Source: Caryophanales bacterium UBA6448
Lineage (GTDB): Bacteria > Bacillota_I > Bacilli_A > RF39 > UBA660
DNA length: 6,593 bases
Reading direction: 5' to 3'
Assembly: GCA_002439555.1 (NCBI GenBank)
Contig: DJOC01000012.1
Location: 5,862 to 12,454, forward strand
Shown here in pieces: positions 5,363 through 6,593 of the stretch. Positions within the stretch are counted from its first letter, which is position 1; each line of letters begins with the position of its first letter. The notes below the pieces were generated by a model. It was given only the letters and a program-made list of their open reading frames with translations, did not search any database and was not told where the DNA came from. Position numbers and translations under genes: made by a program.

Positions 5363-6593
5363 ATGGAAAATAAAAAATTTTATATAACAACACCTATATA
5401 TTATCCGTCTGATAATTTTCATATAGGTCATTGCTATACAACTATAATTGCTGATTCAATTGCAAGATTTAAAAGATTATCTGGCTATGATACTTTTTTC
5501 TTAACTGGAACTGATGAACACGGTCAAAAAATCGAAAGAAAGGCTAAAGAAAAGGGAGTTACCCCAAAAGAATATGTAGACAAAATAGTTGATAATGCCA
5601 AGGATTTATGGTCATCATTAAATATCAGTTATGATAAATTTATAAGAACAACTGATAAAGAGCACGAAGAAGTAGTTCAAAAAATATTTAAAAAGTTATA
5701 TGATCAAGGTGATATTTATAAGGGAGAATATAAAGGACTTTACTGTACTCCTTGTGAATCATTTTGGACAGAAACTCAACTTGATGAAAATGGTAATTGT
5801 CCTGATTGTCACAGAGAAGTTCACGAAGTAAAAGAGGAAGCTTATTTCTTTAAACTTTCTAAATATCAAGCTTGGCTCGAGGAATTTTTAGAAAGTCATC
5901 CAGATTTTATTGAACCATCCTCAAGGAAAAATGAAATGATTAATAACTTTATTAAACCAGGCCTTGCGGATTTATGTGTATCAAGAACCTCATTTAAATG
6001 GGGAATACCGGTTTCTTTTGATAAAAACCACGTTGTATATGTATGGATTGATGCGTTATCAAATTATATTTCAGCTTTAGGTTATTTAACTAATGATGAT
6101 AGTTTATTTAAAAAATATTGGCCAGCAGATTTACATATTGTTGGTAAGGAAATAGTTAGATTTCACACAATTATTTGGCCTATTATGTTAAAAGCATTAG
6201 ATTTACCTTTACCTAAAAAGGTTTTTGGTCACGGATGGCTAGTAATTGATGGTGGAAAAATATCAAAAAGTTTAGGTAATTACAAAGATCCTAGAGAATA
6301 TATTAATGCCTATGGAGTGGATGCTGTAAGATATTATGCTCTTCGTGAAGTACCATTTGGAAGTGATGGTAATTTTTCCGAGGAAGCGCTTATAACAAGA
6401 ACAAATTCAGATTTAGCAAATATATTAGGTAATCTTGTTAATAGAACTATTGGTATGGTTAATAAATATTTTGATGGTAAAATTACTAATACTTTAGTTT
6501 ATGAAGATATAGATAAAGATTTAATAGATTATGCTACATCTTTAAAAGAAAATGTTACATCTTTAGTAGACAATTTAGAACTTTCAAATGCTA
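5363..6593 (+). CDS. metG: Methionyl-tRNA synthetase, 5' part
   Basis: The enzyme joins methionine to tRNA-Met using ATP. The frame is open to the right edge, giving 410 of an expected 500-660 residues; the end of the anticodon-binding domain and any C-terminal tRNA-binding domain are outside the window. Class I landmarks are visible: FHIGH at 19-23 (HIGH motif), GTDEHG at 49-54, a single zinc knuckle CTPC (128-131) and CPDC (146-149), WIDALSNY (228-235), and KISKS at 299-303, a KMSKS variant with catalytic Lys302. The single CxxC-x14-CxxC knuckle and short connective peptide are like B. subtilis MetS rather than the two-knuckle type. The helical anticodon-binding domain begins near residue 345. 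ATG 5363 follows AAGGAGG (5352-5358) with four bases between, and that site overlaps the dut stop codon (5351-5353). The T-box leader upstream of dut most likely controls this gene. Confidence 0.97.
   Translation, partial: MENKKFYITTPIYYPSDNFHIGHCYTTIIADSIARFKRLSGYDTFFLTGTDEHGQKIERKAKEKGVTPKEYVDKIVDNAKDLWSSLNISYDKFIRTTDKEHEEVVQKIFKKLYDQGDIYKGEYKGLYCTPCESFWTETQLDENGNCPDCHREVHEVKEEAYFFKLSKYQAWLEEFLESHPDFIEPSSRKNEMINNFIKPGLADLCVSRTSFKWGIPVSFDKNHVVYVWIDALSNYISALGYLTNDDSLFKKYWPADLHIVGKEIVRFHTIIWPIMLKALDLPLPKKVFGHGWLVIDGGKISKSLGNYKDPREYINAYGVDAVRYYALREVPFGSDGNFSEEALITRTNSDLANILGNLVNRTIGMVNKYFDGKITNTLVYEDIDKDLIDYATSLKENVTSLVDNLELSNA

Noticed and set aside
1..6593. Mycoplasma-type genetic code (TGA as Trp)
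   Set aside because: Tryptophans in Pth, Mfd and MetG are encoded by TGG and all genes read normally with the standard bacterial code.
1..6593. Mobile element, CRISPR array, phage or defence module
   Set aside because: No transposase, integrase, spaced repeats or terminal inverted repeats were seen; dut can be phage-borne, but its neighbours here are all housekeeping genes.

Overview
The window is strongly A+T-rich and reads as a chromosomal housekeeping stretch from a low-GC Gram-positive bacterium (Bacillota, Bacilli or Clostridia side). The evidence is the gene set, strong GGAGG-type ribosome binding sites, a T-box leader, a SpoVT/AbrB regulator and a MetG with a CxxC...CxxC zinc knuckle. 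Tryptophan is encoded by TGG and the five visible stop codons are TAA or TAG, so the standard bacterial code fits. I cannot name a genus. An uncultured, genome-reduced gut lineage is possible, but that is inference from base composition.

Layout, all on the + strand. Positions 1-431 hold the 3' end of a tRNA1(Val) A37 N6-methyltransferase gene (trmN6/yabB type), whose NPPY motif lies at the window edge. It overlaps pth (406-957, peptidyl-tRNA hydrolase) by 26 bases. mfd (transcription-repair coupling factor) follows with one base between stop and start, if its start is set at 959 as the ribosome binding site suggests. These three genes look like one translationally coupled unit. A hairpin with a T-tract follows mfd and overlaps the ribosome binding site and TTG start of a spoVT-like regulator gene (4154-4642).

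Positions 4643-4879 contain a T-box leader whose likely specifier codon is ATG (Met). It precedes a dUTPase gene (dut, 4880-5353) and then metG (5363 to the window end, truncated). dUTPase and methionyl-tRNA synthetase therefore appear to share a leader that senses uncharged tRNA-Met.

The order pth-mfd-spoVT is the classical Bacillus-type neighbourhood, without the small fin gene between pth and mfd. yabB and metS homologues are also found in the same general chromosomal region of Bacillus. Common themes are tRNA biology (trmN6, pth, metG) and DNA upkeep (mfd, dut). I see no mobile element, CRISPR array, phage module or clearly novel system. The points most worth a second look are regulatory: the architecture of the T-box leader, the placement of dut under it, and the hairpin that overlaps the spoVT start.
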